Assembly: GCF_963676475.1 (NCBI RefSeq)
Contig: NZ_OY781106.1
Coordinates: forward strand, 124,001-188,000
DNA length: 64,000 nt
Source of the DNA: an uncultured Celeribacter sp.
GTDB taxonomy: Bacteria > Pseudomonadota > Alphaproteobacteria > Rhodobacterales > Rhodobacteraceae
Reading direction: 5' to 3'
Part shown: positions 35,083 through 43,107 of the stretch, one piece after another
Numbering within the stretch: the stretch's first letter is position 1
Layout: each line of letters starts with the position of its first letter
Notes under the pieces: generated by a model
Seen by the model: only the letters and a program-made list of their open reading frames with translations
Databases searched by the model: none
Told to the model about the DNA's origin: nothing
Translations under genes and position numbers: made by a program

Positions 35083-35625
35083 TTACTCCTCGCGGGCGAC
35101 TTCCTTAAGCCCCAACTGCCGCGCGGCGGCCAAGGACAGCACCTCGCTGTCCACCCCTTGCTCCAGTTGATAGGCCCGGATCGCGCGGCGGGTTGCGTGG
35201 TCCATACGACCATGGGCCTGCCCCAGGTAATAGCCACGCGCGCTCAAGGCACGCTGCACCGAGGCGATGAATTCGGGTGTCCAATCTTCCCGACAGAGCG
35301 TCTCGAACCACAATTCCTTGCGCTCGCGCACAATGTCCTGACGCGTCTCCGTGCGGTACACTGCCGGGTAGGTCACGGCGCCCGAGGCGTCGATTTGCGG
35401 TGGCTGGACGAGCACCTGTTCCGTGACGGTTTCGATGATCGCGGGGGTCACGTGGCGGGCGTAACAGGCATTCGGGTCGGCGCCGGGAGGCGCGCCGGGG
35501 GTTTCTGCGGCACGTAGAATTTCGTCATCTGGCGTGGCCATCTGGCAGGCGGCCAAGAGCGTACTGGCCAGAAGTGCCGCCATGGGCCTGTATGAAAGTG
35601 GCCTGCGTGAAAGTCGTCCTGTCAT
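35083..35625 (-). CDS. Lipoprotein with C-terminal peptidoglycan-binding domain
   Basis: 180 residues. A type II signal peptide ends at LLAAC (lipidated Cys at about residue 27). A conserved middle has ETVTEQVLVQPPQIDASG and RTETRQDIVRERKELWFETLC. The C-terminal 60 residues fit the PG_binding_1 fold (SVQRALSARGYYLGQAHGRM then ATRRAIRAYQ). Likely anchors in the outer or inner membrane and contacts the cell wall. It is immediately upstream of the P-loop protein gene in the same transcript direction. Confidence 0.85.
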   Translation of the reverse strand: MTGRLSRRPLSYRPMAALLASTLLAACQMATPDDEILRAAETPGAPPGADPNACYARHVTPAIIETVTEQVLVQPPQIDASGAVTYPAVYRTETRQDIVRERKELWFETLCREDWTPEFIASVQRALSARGYYLGQAHGRMDHATRRAIRAYQLEQGVDSEVLSLAAARQLGLKEVAREE

Positions 35626-35931
35626 CTGCTCGCCTGTTTGTTATGACCCGTTTCGGGATGTTTGCCTCATGTTACTCCGATCTGGAGATTTTCCAAAGAT
35701 CGAATGCGATGTCGCCTGACGCATCGGCACAAAAACTGGACACTGCTCGCGGATCGCCCCGTGACAAAGGCCGGACTTATGGTCGCGACGAAATGGCTCT
35801 TTTCTCACGCTCTCCGTCGCGCTAAAGCAGGTGTCGAAAAACGTCCCCTTGGCCGCATCGGTCCCATAGGGGCACGTCGGACGACAACAGGCTTTCAGCC
35901 TAAGGCGAGAGCAGCGGAAAGGAATGAGCCC
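35626..35931. other. 306-base divergent intergenic region, no gene seen
   Basis: The frame of the ferredoxin stays open through much of this stretch, but its composition is unlike the ferredoxin and it lacks a start with an SD. No tRNA, riboswitch or terminator is recognisable. It presumably holds both promoters. Confidence 0.55.
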
Positions 35932-36255
35932 ATGGTCAAAATCACCTATGTCGAATTCGGCGGCACCGAACATGTCGTGGATGTGCCCGTGGGGCGCACC
36001 GTGATGGAAGGCGCGCGTGACAATGGCATTCCGGGTATCGACGCAGATTGTGGCGGGGCCTGCGCCTGTTCCACCTGCCACGTCTATGTGGCGCCCGAGT
36101 GGGTTGAGAAACTCCCCGCGCGCGATGACATGGAAGAAGACATGCTCGATTTCGCCTTTGAACCCGATCCCGTGCGTTCGCGCCTGACCTGTCAAATCAA
36201 GGTGACCGAGGCGCTCGAAGGCCTCTTGGTCAATATGCCTGAAAAGCAGATCTGA
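35932..36255 (+). CDS. 2Fe-2S ferredoxin, adrenodoxin type
   Basis: 107-residue electron carrier. The cluster ligands are in DCGGACACSTCHVYV (three Cys) and RLTCQIKV (fourth), the C-x5-C-x2-C...C spacing of adrenodoxin/ISC-type ferredoxins. The start at 35932 follows GGAAAGGA. It is coupled to the next gene by TGATG. The redox partner is unknown; cytochrome P450 and Fe-S assembly roles are known for the type. Confidence 0.94.
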   Translation: MVKITYVEFGGTEHVVDVPVGRTVMEGARDNGIPGIDADCGGACACSTCHVYVAPEWVEKLPARDDMEEDMLDFAFEPDPVRSRLTCQIKVTEALEGLLVNMPEKQI

Positions 36256-36980
36256 TGCTGAAACTGGCCGCTTTGCTCGCCTTGGCGGCCAGTCTTTTCG
36301 CTGCCCCGCTGGCCGCCGCCACGATCAGCGGCGCGCATTATGCGGAGCCCACTGAGGTTTACGGCCACGGAGCCGTTGCGAACGGCGAATTTGCCCGTCT
36401 GGTCGTGACATTGGACGACGGCACCACGCGCGAAGCCTCTTTCAAGAAAAGCGTGTTCGAAGACACCGCCCCCCGGCTTCACGATTTCAACGGCGACGGC
36501 GCGCCGGAGGTGGTGACGGTCGTCAGCGGCTTTGTGACCGGCGCCTGGGTGCAGGTCTGGTTCCTCGACGATCAAGCCCGCCTGATTCCGGCCAAGGCCA
36601 GCGCGCCCATCGGCCAACGCCACCGCTGGCTCGCCATCGCGGGCATTGCCGATTTCGATGGCGATGGGGTGGACGAAATCGCCTATATCGACCGCCCGCA
36701 TCTGACAAAAGAGCTGGTACTCCTGCCGGTTGACCTGACAGGTGAAGGCATGTTGGTGCCCTCAGCAAGGCGTTCCGGTTTGACCAATCATCATCTCGGC
36801 GCGGCTGAGATCGAAGGGGGTGTGCGAGACTGCGCGGATGAGCCGCCGGTGATCCTGACGGCGGATGCGGATTGGACACAAGTTGTCGAGACGCGCTGGC
36901 AAGATGGCGAATTGGTTGCAACGCCCCTTGGACCTTACGAGGGCCCCGGGTCTTTCGCGCCTTTCCTCACCTGCCCGTAA
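36255..36980 (+). CDS. Secreted protein with VCBS/FG-GAP-like repeats
   Basis: 241 residues with a signal peptide (KLAALLALAASLFAAPLAAA) and two calcium-loop-like repeats, DFNGDGAPEVVTVVSG and DFDGDGVDEIAYID, each a D-x-(N/D)-x-D-G loop typical of VCBS/FG-GAP blades. It is too short for a whole integrin-type propeller, so it may oligomerise or form a partial one. Two Cys near the C-terminus could form a disulfide. The start overlaps the ferredoxin stop by one base, an odd pairing of cytosolic and exported products. Confidence 0.82.
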   Translation: MLKLAALLALAASLFAAPLAAATISGAHYAEPTEVYGHGAVANGEFARLVVTLDDGTTREASFKKSVFEDTAPRLHDFNGDGAPEVVTVVSGFVTGAWVQVWFLDDQARLIPAKASAPIGQRHRWLAIAGIADFDGDGVDEIAYIDRPHLTKELVLLPVDLTGEGMLVPSARRSGLTNHHLGAAEIEGGVRDCADEPPVILTADADWTQVVETRWQDGELVATPLGPYEGPGSFAPFLTCP

Positions 36981-37021
36981 AAGGGGGCTGCCCCTTCGGC
37001 CTTTCACTCCGGGATATTTTA

Positions 37022-37132
37022 AGCCTTTTGCAATTGCTCTGCGTCTCCGATCAATTGCAAAAGGCTCGCAACATACAGATGTTGCACAGCGTTTCCCGAA
37101 AATCCGTGACACAGATTTTTCGCAAAACGCTT
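37022..37132 (+). repeat. Structured intergenic repeat, copy B
   Basis: Same three-hairpin layout as copy A. The first stem has perfect 15-base arms (37022-37036 and 37052-37066) unlike those of copy A. The second is GCAACAT/ATGTTGC with loop ACAG. The third has AAAATC/GATTTT inside AGCGTTT/AAACGCT. Conservation of pairing rather than arm sequence points to selection on structure. Confidence 0.75.
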
Positions 37133-37275
37133 TCAGACAAAAGAAGCACGCGCCCCCATTCGTACTGGAGCCTCGGCGTATCCCTCTGTCCTCTGAGCAA
37201 ACTCATGAGGGCAGAGGGCTTCTTCCGTCACGGTCATCGGCGTCCCCGCCTGACCCGTGATGGCAGCATGGCCGG

Positions 37276-37286
37276 TTAAGGTTAAT
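37276..37286 (-). repeat. ATTAACCTTAA 11-mer, copy 2 (inverted)
   Basis: Reads TTAAGGTTAAT on the plus strand, about 145 bases after repeat copy B. Confidence 0.65.
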
Positions 37287-37332
37287 CGCTGGTGGATGGC
37301 GCTTCTTTTGTCTGGAAATATCCCGGGGGTTC

Positions 37333-37418
37333 GGGGGCTGGCCCCCGCAAAAAGTGGGCGTGGGGGCTGGCCCCCGCAAAAAGTGGGCGTGGGGGCTGGC
37401 CCGCAAAAAGGTGAGTGT
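37333..37418. repeat. 29-base G-rich tandem array, nearly three copies
   Basis: Two exact units (37333-37361, 37362-37390) and one degenerate unit (to 37418). Each unit opens with GGGGGCTGGCCCCC, which can fold on itself, then CGCAAAAAGTGGGCGT. There are no spacers, so it is not a CRISPR array. Confidence 0.85.
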
Positions 37419-37464
37419 GGGGAGAGCAGCCCCAAGTCAGCGCCATTTCAAAAGAAACACGGCA

Positions 37465-37640
37465 AAAGAAAAGGCGCGCCGTTCGAGCGCGCCTCTATTC
37501 TGTCGCGACAGCCGCAACCGGGCTTTTACACCGAAGTTTCGAACCGTGAGGGGTTCAAACCAGATGGCCATTCGAGCCTTTGGTGCCTTTCGCAACTTGG
37601 TTATGCCACGGGTAAGGTTAACACGGGCTTAACCGAAGCC
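37465..37640 (-). ncRNA. Possible small RNA or structured purD 3' UTR
   Basis: On the minus strand a run of pairable segments (GGTTAA/TTAACC; CCGTG/CACGG enclosing ACCA/TGGT; GTTTGAACC/GGTTCGAAAC with one bulge) ends at a convincing terminator (GGCGCGC/GCGCGCC then TTTTCTTTT at about 37465-37495). No open frame. It could be an independent RNA, for example of the 6S class, or simply the 3' end of the purD transcript. Low confidence. Confidence 0.3.
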
Positions 37641-37667
37641 TGCGTCCCCAGATTTATTTCGCCTGAA

Positions 37668-38933
37668 TTATTTCAGCGCCCGCCAGCCGATGTCGGACCG
37701 GCTGAAGCCCTCGGGCCAATCAATCTGATCAATCATCGCATAGACACGATCGCGCGCGTCTTGCAAGCTATCCCCACGCGCGGTCACGTTCAGCACCCGC
37801 CCGCCGGTCGCCACGATCTGGCCGTCTTTCTCAGACGTGCCCGCGTGAAACACCATGTTCATGCTATCCTCGGGCAGTGCGTCTAGGCCCTTGATCACAG
37901 AGCCTTTTTCATAGGCACCCGGATAGCCCTTCGCCGCCATCACAACGGTCATCGCGTGATCGTCGGCCCAGTTCACCTTGGCCTGACCCAGCGTCCCTTC
38001 GGCAGCCGCCAGCATCAGATCCAAAGCCTGCGCGCCCAGACGCATCATCAGCACCTGACATTCCGGGTCGCCGAAACGACAGTTGTATTCGACAAGCCGC
38101 GGCTGGCCGTCTTTGATCATGAAGCCGGCATATAGCACGCCCTGATAGGGCATGCCGCGTTTGGCCATCTCTTTGACGGTCGGTTTGACGATCTCGTCCA
38201 TGGCTTTTTGGATCACGCTGTCGGTCATCACCGGTGCGGGGGAATAGGCCCCCATGCCGCCGGTGTTGAGGCCGGTATCACCGTCGCCCACGCGCTTGTG
38301 ATCCTGCGCCGTGCCGATGGGCAGGACGTTTTCGCCGTCGCACAAGATGAACCAGGAGGCCTCTTCGCCCTCCATGAATTCCTCGATCACGACCTCAGCA
38401 CCCGCGCCGCCGAAGGCACCTCCGAACATGTCGTCGATGGCCTCCAAAGCGGTCGCCTCGTCCATAGCGACGATCACGCCTTTGCCGGCCGCCAGACCGT
38501 CGGCCTTCACCACGATGGGGGCGCCTTGTGTGCGGATATAGGCCTTGGCTTTTTCCGCGTCGTCAAAGCGTGCGTAACCTGCGGTCGGCGCACCGGAGGC
38601 GTCGCAAATGTCTTTGGTGAAGCCTTTCGAGGCCTCCAGTTGAGCGGCCAGTTTCGAGGGCCCAAAGGTCAGCACGCCCGCCGCGCGCAGATCGTCCGCG
38701 ACACCGGCGGCGAGCGGCGCTTCCGGGCCGATCACGACGAAATCAATCGCGTTTTCCTCAACAAAAGACACCACAGCCGGGCCGTCGTTGATGTCGAAAG
38801 ACGCGCATTCCGCGATCGCGGCAATGCCCGCATTGCCCGGCGCCACGATCAGCTTGTCACATTTCGGGTTTTGCATCACCGCCCAGGCCAACGCATGTTC
38901 GCGCCCGCCGCTGCCGAGGATCAGAATGTTCAT
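37668..38933 (-). CDS. purD: Phosphoribosylamine-glycine ligase
   Basis: 421-residue ATP-grasp enzyme, second step of purine synthesis. MNILILGSGGREHALAWA opens the N domain, with KADGLAAGKGV as the ATP-binding lysine loop, the EEFMEGEEAS strand, and YNCRFGDPECQ near the metal site. ATG 38933 gives this canonical start; the longer frame upstream is unsupported. It is divergent from xseA across 87 bases. Confidence 0.97.
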   Translation of the reverse strand: MNILILGSGGREHALAWAVMQNPKCDKLIVAPGNAGIAAIAECASFDINDGPAVVSFVEENAIDFVVIGPEAPLAAGVADDLRAAGVLTFGPSKLAAQLEASKGFTKDICDASGAPTAGYARFDDAEKAKAYIRTQGAPIVVKADGLAAGKGVIVAMDEATALEAIDDMFGGAFGGAGAEVVIEEFMEGEEASWFILCDGENVLPIGTAQDHKRVGDGDTGLNTGGMGAYSPAPVMTDSVIQKAMDEIVKPTVKEMAKRGMPYQGVLYAGFMIKDGQPRLVEYNCRFGDPECQVLMMRLGAQALDLMLAAAEGTLGQAKVNWADDHAMTVVMAAKGYPGAYEKGSVIKGLDALPEDSMNMVFHAGTSEKDGQIVATGGRVLNVTARGDSLQDARDRVYAMIDQIDWPEGFSRSDIGWRALK

Positions 38934-39020
38934 CAACGCTCTCCGCTTCACCTTTGCTTGCGCGCGTTCTAAGGTCACCGAGAGTTTGACACAAGCACGA
39001 GCAGCCCCCGGAGGCCCAAC

Positions 39021-40616
39021 ATGTCCGATCTTTTCGAGGACGACAGCCCCAAAACCTCTAACGCCCCGGAATTTTCCGTCTCCGAGCTGTCGGGCGCGGT
39101 GAAGGCGATGATCGAGGGCGAGTTCGGTTACGTGCGGGTCCGCGCCGAGGTGGGCCGCGTGTCACGGCCTCGCTCGGGGCATTTGTATTTCGATCTGAAA
39201 GACGAAAAAGCGGTCATTAATGCGGTGAGCTGGAAAGGCCAGGTCGCGCGGATGGAAGTGCAGCCCGAAGAGGGGATGGAGATCATCGCCACGGGGCGGA
39301 TGACGACGTTCCCCGGCGGCTCGCGCTATCAGATCATCGTCGACAATGTCGAACCTGCGGGTGCGGGCGCGCTCATGGCGATGCTGGAAAAGCGCAAGAA
39401 AGCGCTGGCCGCCGAGGGGCTGTTCGATGCCTCTCGTAAAAAGCCGTTGCCTTGGTTGCCGGAGGTGATCGGCGTGGTGACCTCGCCCTCGGGTGCCGTC
39501 ATCCGCGATATTCTGCACCGGCTGAGCGACCGTTTCCCGCGTCATGTTTTGATCTGGCCTGTGGCGGTTCAAGGTCAGAAATCAGCCGCAGAAGTTGCGG
39601 CGGGCATTCGGGGATTTAACGCCCTGCCCGAAGGCGGCGCGATCCCGCGCCCGGATCTCATTATCGTTGCGCGGGGCGGTGGCTCGGTCGAGGACCTTTG
39701 GGGCTTTAACGAGGAAATCGTGGTGCGCGCGGCGGCAGATTCCGCAATCCCGCTGATTTCCGCCGTCGGCCACGAGACCGACACGACGCTGATTGATTTT
39801 GCCTCCGACAAACGGGCGCCGACACCGACCGCCGCCGCAGAGCTGGCCGTGCCGGTGCGGCGCGAATTGTGGGTCACCATTCAGGAGTTGCGCGCCCGGA
39901 TGGAGCGGGCTTTGACCGGAGGTGTCGAGCTGCGCCGTCAGAGGTTGCGCGATCTGAGCCGCGCCTTGCCGCAGAAAGACCGCCTGCTCGATGGGCCACG
40001 TCAGCGTGTCGATCAGATCGACCTGCGTCTGACGCAGGCGCTGATCAACGGGGTGCGCAACAGGCGGCTGGCGCTGTCCGAGGCGGCGACCGTGCTGCGG
40101 CCCTCGATATTGCAGGGGCGGATGGCGGCCCAAAAGGATAGATTGCATGGTTTGGATCAGCGCCTTGCACCCGCTTTAAAGAGACGTACGATTCAGGGTC
40201 GTCGCGATTTCGAAAGCTTGCATCCTCGTCTTTCAAAGCAAACTGTCGAGCGTACAACCGGGCAAGCGCGCCGCGATCTGACACAGATCTCGGATCGGTT
40301 CGCCCGTGCCGCGCAAGGTCAGACCCATCGCTGGCGTGCGGCTCTGGATCAGCGCGCGGGGATGTTGTCGGCGCTGTCCTATGAAGAGACGTTGAAGCGC
40401 GGCTATGCCGTGGTGCGCGATGCAGAGGGCGGGGTGGTCACCTCGGCCAACGAGGCAGCGCGTGTGCATGAGGTGCAATTCGCCGATGGGCGGGTGCAGA
40501 TCGGTGGCGGCGTGGCGTCGAAGCCTGCCAAGACCCCCGCGAAACACGCCACCAAACCCAAAGCCAAGAAAGAGCCGGGATCGGACAGCGGGCCAGCTCA
40601 GGGCAGTTTGTTCTGA
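39021..40616 (+). CDS. xseA: Exodeoxyribonuclease VII large subunit
   Basis: 531 residues. The N-terminal OB-fold (SGHLYFDLKDEKAVINAVSWKG) binds single-stranded DNA, followed by the catalytic domain with GVVTSPSGAVIRDILHRL, ARGGGSVEDLWGFNEE and AVGHETDTTLIDF motifs, then a long coiled-coil and a Lys/Pro-rich tail. The tail (PAKTPAKHATKPKAKKEPG) is longer than in E. coli. The small subunit gene xseB is not in the window. Confidence 0.96.
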   Translation: MSDLFEDDSPKTSNAPEFSVSELSGAVKAMIEGEFGYVRVRAEVGRVSRPRSGHLYFDLKDEKAVINAVSWKGQVARMEVQPEEGMEIIATGRMTTFPGGSRYQIIVDNVEPAGAGALMAMLEKRKKALAAEGLFDASRKKPLPWLPEVIGVVTSPSGAVIRDILHRLSDRFPRHVLIWPVAVQGQKSAAEVAAGIRGFNALPEGGAIPRPDLIIVARGGGSVEDLWGFNEEIVVRAAADSAIPLISAVGHETDTTLIDFASDKRAPTPTAAAELAVPVRRELWVTIQELRARMERALTGGVELRRQRLRDLSRALPQKDRLLDGPRQRVDQIDLRLTQALINGVRNRRLALSEAATVLRPSILQGRMAAQKDRLHGLDQRLAPALKRRTIQGRRDFESLHPRLSKQTVERTTGQARRDLTQISDRFARAAQGQTHRWRAALDQRAGMLSALSYEETLKRGYAVVRDAEGGVVTSANEAARVHEVQFADGRVQIGGGVASKPAKTPAKHATKPKAKKEPGSDSGPAQGSLF

Positions 40617-40697
40617 CGCGTTGCGTCTTTTAACTTGGTGTGGTTCCGGCGCAATGTGTGGCTCGCACGCATTGGTCTCGCATCTTTCCCCTCTGGC

Positions 40698-40740
40698 GTT
40701 AACCTTAATCTGATTAACCTTAATATCGGTTAAGGTTAAT
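40698..40740. repeat. Three ATTAACCTTAA-type motifs, two direct and one inverted
   Basis: TTAACCTTAAT (40699-40709), ATTAACCTTAA (40713-40723) and TTAAGGTTAAT (40730-40740). The last two form an 11-base perfect dyad around TATCGG. They lie in the 198-base gap after xseA. Confidence 0.8.
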
Positions 40741-40814
40741 GTGGAAGGGATGTTACGAGAGGCACACCGGGGCGAAAAGTGGATATCGCGCATGTTCTAT
40801 GGGATCGCGCGCGC

Positions 40815-41213
40815 TTAAACCCCGACCTGAGGCCCCATGCAGGCCAAAGGCCCTTCGGAAGCCCAAGCCTCATAAAGCTCGGTGCCGCTGTCGCCTTGGA
40901 ACACGGCCTTGAGCTTGTCGCTTTCGACAAAAAATTGCCAGCATTGCGGCGCAAGGCCGTCTTCGTAAACGAAGCAAATGTCCTGCTCGCGCTCGTACCA
41001 AATGCCCTCTTTGCAGGTGTCCTGATCAAAAGCCCATCGCACGCGATTTCCGGGCAGATATTCCTCCGCACCATAGGGCTGACCGTCCTCGGCAAAGGTC
41101 AGGGTCTTGCCCGTCGCATAGGCGTCGAATTCGTCGCCGGTCAGGGGATCGGCAAGGGCGACCGTGGCGCTCATGAGGGCGCAGGCGAGGGGGAGGAGGC
41201 ATGTCTTCATCAT
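40815..41213 (-). CDS. Secreted Cys-rich protein of unknown function
   Basis: 132 residues with a signal peptide (MMKTCLLPLACALMSATVALA) and a mature part of about 110 residues with four Cys in DTCKEGIWYEREQDICFVY, APQCWQ and PLACMGP, probably two disulfides. The opening DPLTGDEFDAYATGKTLTFA resembles other small periplasmic roseobacter proteins, but I cannot name a family. ATG 41213 is chosen because the upstream part is not signal-like. It is 55 bases upstream, in the transcriptional sense after, the alkB-like gene. Confidence 0.75.
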   Translation of the reverse strand: MMKTCLLPLACALMSATVALADPLTGDEFDAYATGKTLTFAEDGQPYGAEEYLPGNRVRWAFDQDTCKEGIWYEREQDICFVYEDGLAPQCWQFFVESDKLKAVFQGDSGTELYEAWASEGPLACMGPQVGV

Positions 41214-41268
41214 TTGGCAACCATGACACAGGGCGTTGAGTCGCTCCACTCACATTCTTAACAGCTGG

Positions 41269-42339
41269 TTAACCGGCGTGTTGTGAGGCTGTGGCGGCAT
41301 GCAGGCGCGTGACACGCGGGTCCATCACCTTGCGCCACAGGGGCGGGATCAAGGCGAGCGTGGCCATCGCGGGAAGCGAGCGCGGCAGTTGCGGCATGTC
41401 TTCTGTCATTTCAAGCGCCGGATAGGGCTTCATCGGATGGGCGTGATGGTCCGAATGCCGTGGGGCGTTGAGCATGAGAAAAGACGTGAACCATTGTGGG
41501 CTGTTCCAGCTATGCCCTGCGGCGACGGGTTCGAATTTTCCGGGAGAGATTTCACGACGGCGTAGCCCGTAGTGCTGCACATAATCGGACAACATGAGCT
41601 GCGAGGAGGCATAGCCTGCGAGCAACATGTATTTGAAAACACCTGTGAAACCACCGATAATATAGGCCAGCGCGAGACAGGCGGCCGCGCCGCCGACATA
41701 GAGCACATAGGGATGCAGGTCGGTCGATCCGGTGCGTTTGCGCAGGACGTTTTCCGCACGCAGACCGGCCCGGAACGACCCGAACCAGGCACGCGGCAGA
41801 AAACGGTAATAGCTCATGCCGAGAGGGGCGGAGTTGGGGTCTCGGGCGGTGGCGGCATAGCGGTGATGCACACGGACGTGCGCGGTGGCGTGATGGCCGA
41901 ACAGCAGCGTGATATAGACCCAAGTGCCCAGGCGGCGCAGCGTTCGGTCGGAGCGATGCACCAGCTCATGCGCATTGGAATTCGACACCTGTCCAAAGAA
42001 CAACCCCATGCCGAGAAACACGAAGAGCCTTTCCCAAAATGCGAGTTGCCCATTGGAAAGCGCCCAGACCGCGAGCGGCAAAAGTGCAAAATGCGAAAGC
42101 GCGAGAACAGTCGAGAGGGCGTTGGCGTCGGGGAATTCAGCCTCTGGGGTTTCAGGCGAGCGGGCAAGGGCGACGAGTTGATCGAGCGAATAGGCCAGCG
42201 CGGTCATATAGAGAAACCCGGCCACGGCCCAAAGCCCGCCAAACAGCGCGCCCAAAGCCAAAAGCGCCACGGGCGCCAGCGTCGTGACCGCGAAAAAGCG
42301 AATGATGTGAGTGGTTTTCTGCGCCATCGTCTGTGTCAT
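41269..42339 (-). CDS. AlkB-like membrane di-iron hydroxylase
   Basis: 356-residue membrane hydroxylase of the alkane monooxygenase/fatty-acid desaturase superfamily. About six hydrophobic helices surround the histidine boxes NAHELVHRSDR, HHATAHVRVHHRY and RHSDHHAHP, plus the AlkB HYG motif in YVQHYGLRR. ATG 42339 follows AAAGGGA at six bases; upstream read-through is rejected. The substrate may be a medium-chain alkane or another hydrocarbon. Rubredoxin and rubredoxin reductase genes, needed for AlkB, are absent from the window. Confidence 0.9.
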   Translation of the reverse strand: MTQTMAQKTTHIIRFFAVTTLAPVALLALGALFGGLWAVAGFLYMTALAYSLDQLVALARSPETPEAEFPDANALSTVLALSHFALLPLAVWALSNGQLAFWERLFVFLGMGLFFGQVSNSNAHELVHRSDRTLRRLGTWVYITLLFGHHATAHVRVHHRYAATARDPNSAPLGMSYYRFLPRAWFGSFRAGLRAENVLRKRTGSTDLHPYVLYVGGAAACLALAYIIGGFTGVFKYMLLAGYASSQLMLSDYVQHYGLRRREISPGKFEPVAAGHSWNSPQWFTSFLMLNAPRHSDHHAHPMKPYPALEMTEDMPQLPRSLPAMATLALIPPLWRKVMDPRVTRLHAATASQHAG

Positions 42340-42424
42340 GGACGTCCCTTTGAAACTGTGCTGACTATAGGCATGAGCCTGCGGTCTGCAAAAGCGAAAC
42401 CTGCGGTTCAGATGGCGGGAGGGC

Positions 42425-43066
42425 ATGATTTTGAACACAATTTTATGGGGCTTGGCGGGGGCGAGCGCATTGGCCTACCTGCCTTTGACTGGACGCGCGC
42501 CGGGGTTTTGGCGCAGCGGGATCAAAACCGCACCTTTAAGCCTCTTCGCGCTAATGGCGCTCCTCCATGGCGGGTCATCTTGGTTAATATTCGGGCTGAT
42601 CTTCTCGGCGCTGGGCGATCTGGCGTTGTCGCGCGACGGGGAACGAAACTTTCTGATCGGCCTCGTCAGCTTTGCGCTGGCGCATCTCTGTTATGTCTTT
42701 CTGTTCTGGGGCGAGGTCGACACACCCTTTTGGCCCGCCATTGTCATACTCGCGGGCGTCGCGCTGTCGACAGAGCTCTGGCTTGCGCCGCACACGGGCG
42801 ACTTGCGCGGACCGGTGCGCGTCTATGTCCTGCTCATCTCGGTGATGACCGTACTGGCGCTGAGCTTGCCGCAAGAGCTGCGCCTGGCCAGCCGCGGCGC
42901 CGTCTTGTTCCTGCTCTCCGATCTCATCCTCGCGATCCAACTCTTTCGCATGGCACCCGGAACGCGGACGGCGCGATCCGCGGGCTATCTGCTCTGGACG
43001 CTCTATATTTGCGGGCAGGGCGCGATCCTTTTGGCCTTTGTACCACGCGTTTGGGGGCTTTCATAA
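42425..43066 (+). CDS. YhhN/TMEM86-family membrane protein (lysoplasmalogenase-like)
   Basis: 213 residues, mostly hydrophobic, about seven helices, with the family pattern FSALGDLALS (D after GxLGD) and a C-terminal FLLSDLILAIQLF. Eukaryotic TMEM86 cleaves lysoplasmalogens; the bacterial role is unsettled. It is divergent from the AlkB-like gene and 41 bases upstream of ftsY on the same strand. Confidence 0.85.
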   Translation: MILNTILWGLAGASALAYLPLTGRAPGFWRSGIKTAPLSLFALMALLHGGSSWLIFGLIFSALGDLALSRDGERNFLIGLVSFALAHLCYVFLFWGEVDTPFWPAIVILAGVALSTELWLAPHTGDLRGPVRVYVLLISVMTVLALSLPQELRLASRGAVLFLLSDLILAIQLFRMAPGTRTARSAGYLLWTLYICGQGAILLAFVPRVWGLS

Positions 43067-43107
43067 AGGGCAAAGACCCATTAAGTGACGACAGGAACGG
43101 AGGCCCC

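Larger units (their letters stand above)
36981..37667. other. 687-base intergenic region rich in repeats
   Basis: Contains, in order, a GGGGGCTGCCCC hairpin followed by CCGGGATATTT (36984-37018), structured repeat copy B, an inverted TTAAGGTTAAT motif, an inverted GGGATATTT motif, a 29-base tandem array and a possible minus-strand RNA ending at a terminator. The open frames here are artefacts of the G-rich repeats. Confidence 0.75.

Noticed and set aside
35662..35931. N-terminal extension of the ferredoxin
   Set aside because: It lacks an SD and conserved sequence, and ATG 35932 has a good SD and the family start.
37333..37418. CRISPR array
   Set aside because: Units are contiguous with no spacers and no cas genes are in the window.
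37133..37435. Minus-strand frames with PTPTFCGGQPP-like repeats
   Set aside because: They arise from translating the 29-base G-rich array and nearby motifs; no start or domain support.
40698..40740. CtrA binding sites
   Set aside because: The TTAA spacings seen here (2, 5, 6 bases) do not match the seven-base spacing of CtrA sites.
41572..43107. Upstream extension of the ftsY frame
   Set aside because: It is antisense to the AlkB-like hydroxylase; the FtsY N-terminus at 43108 with a good SD is the real start.
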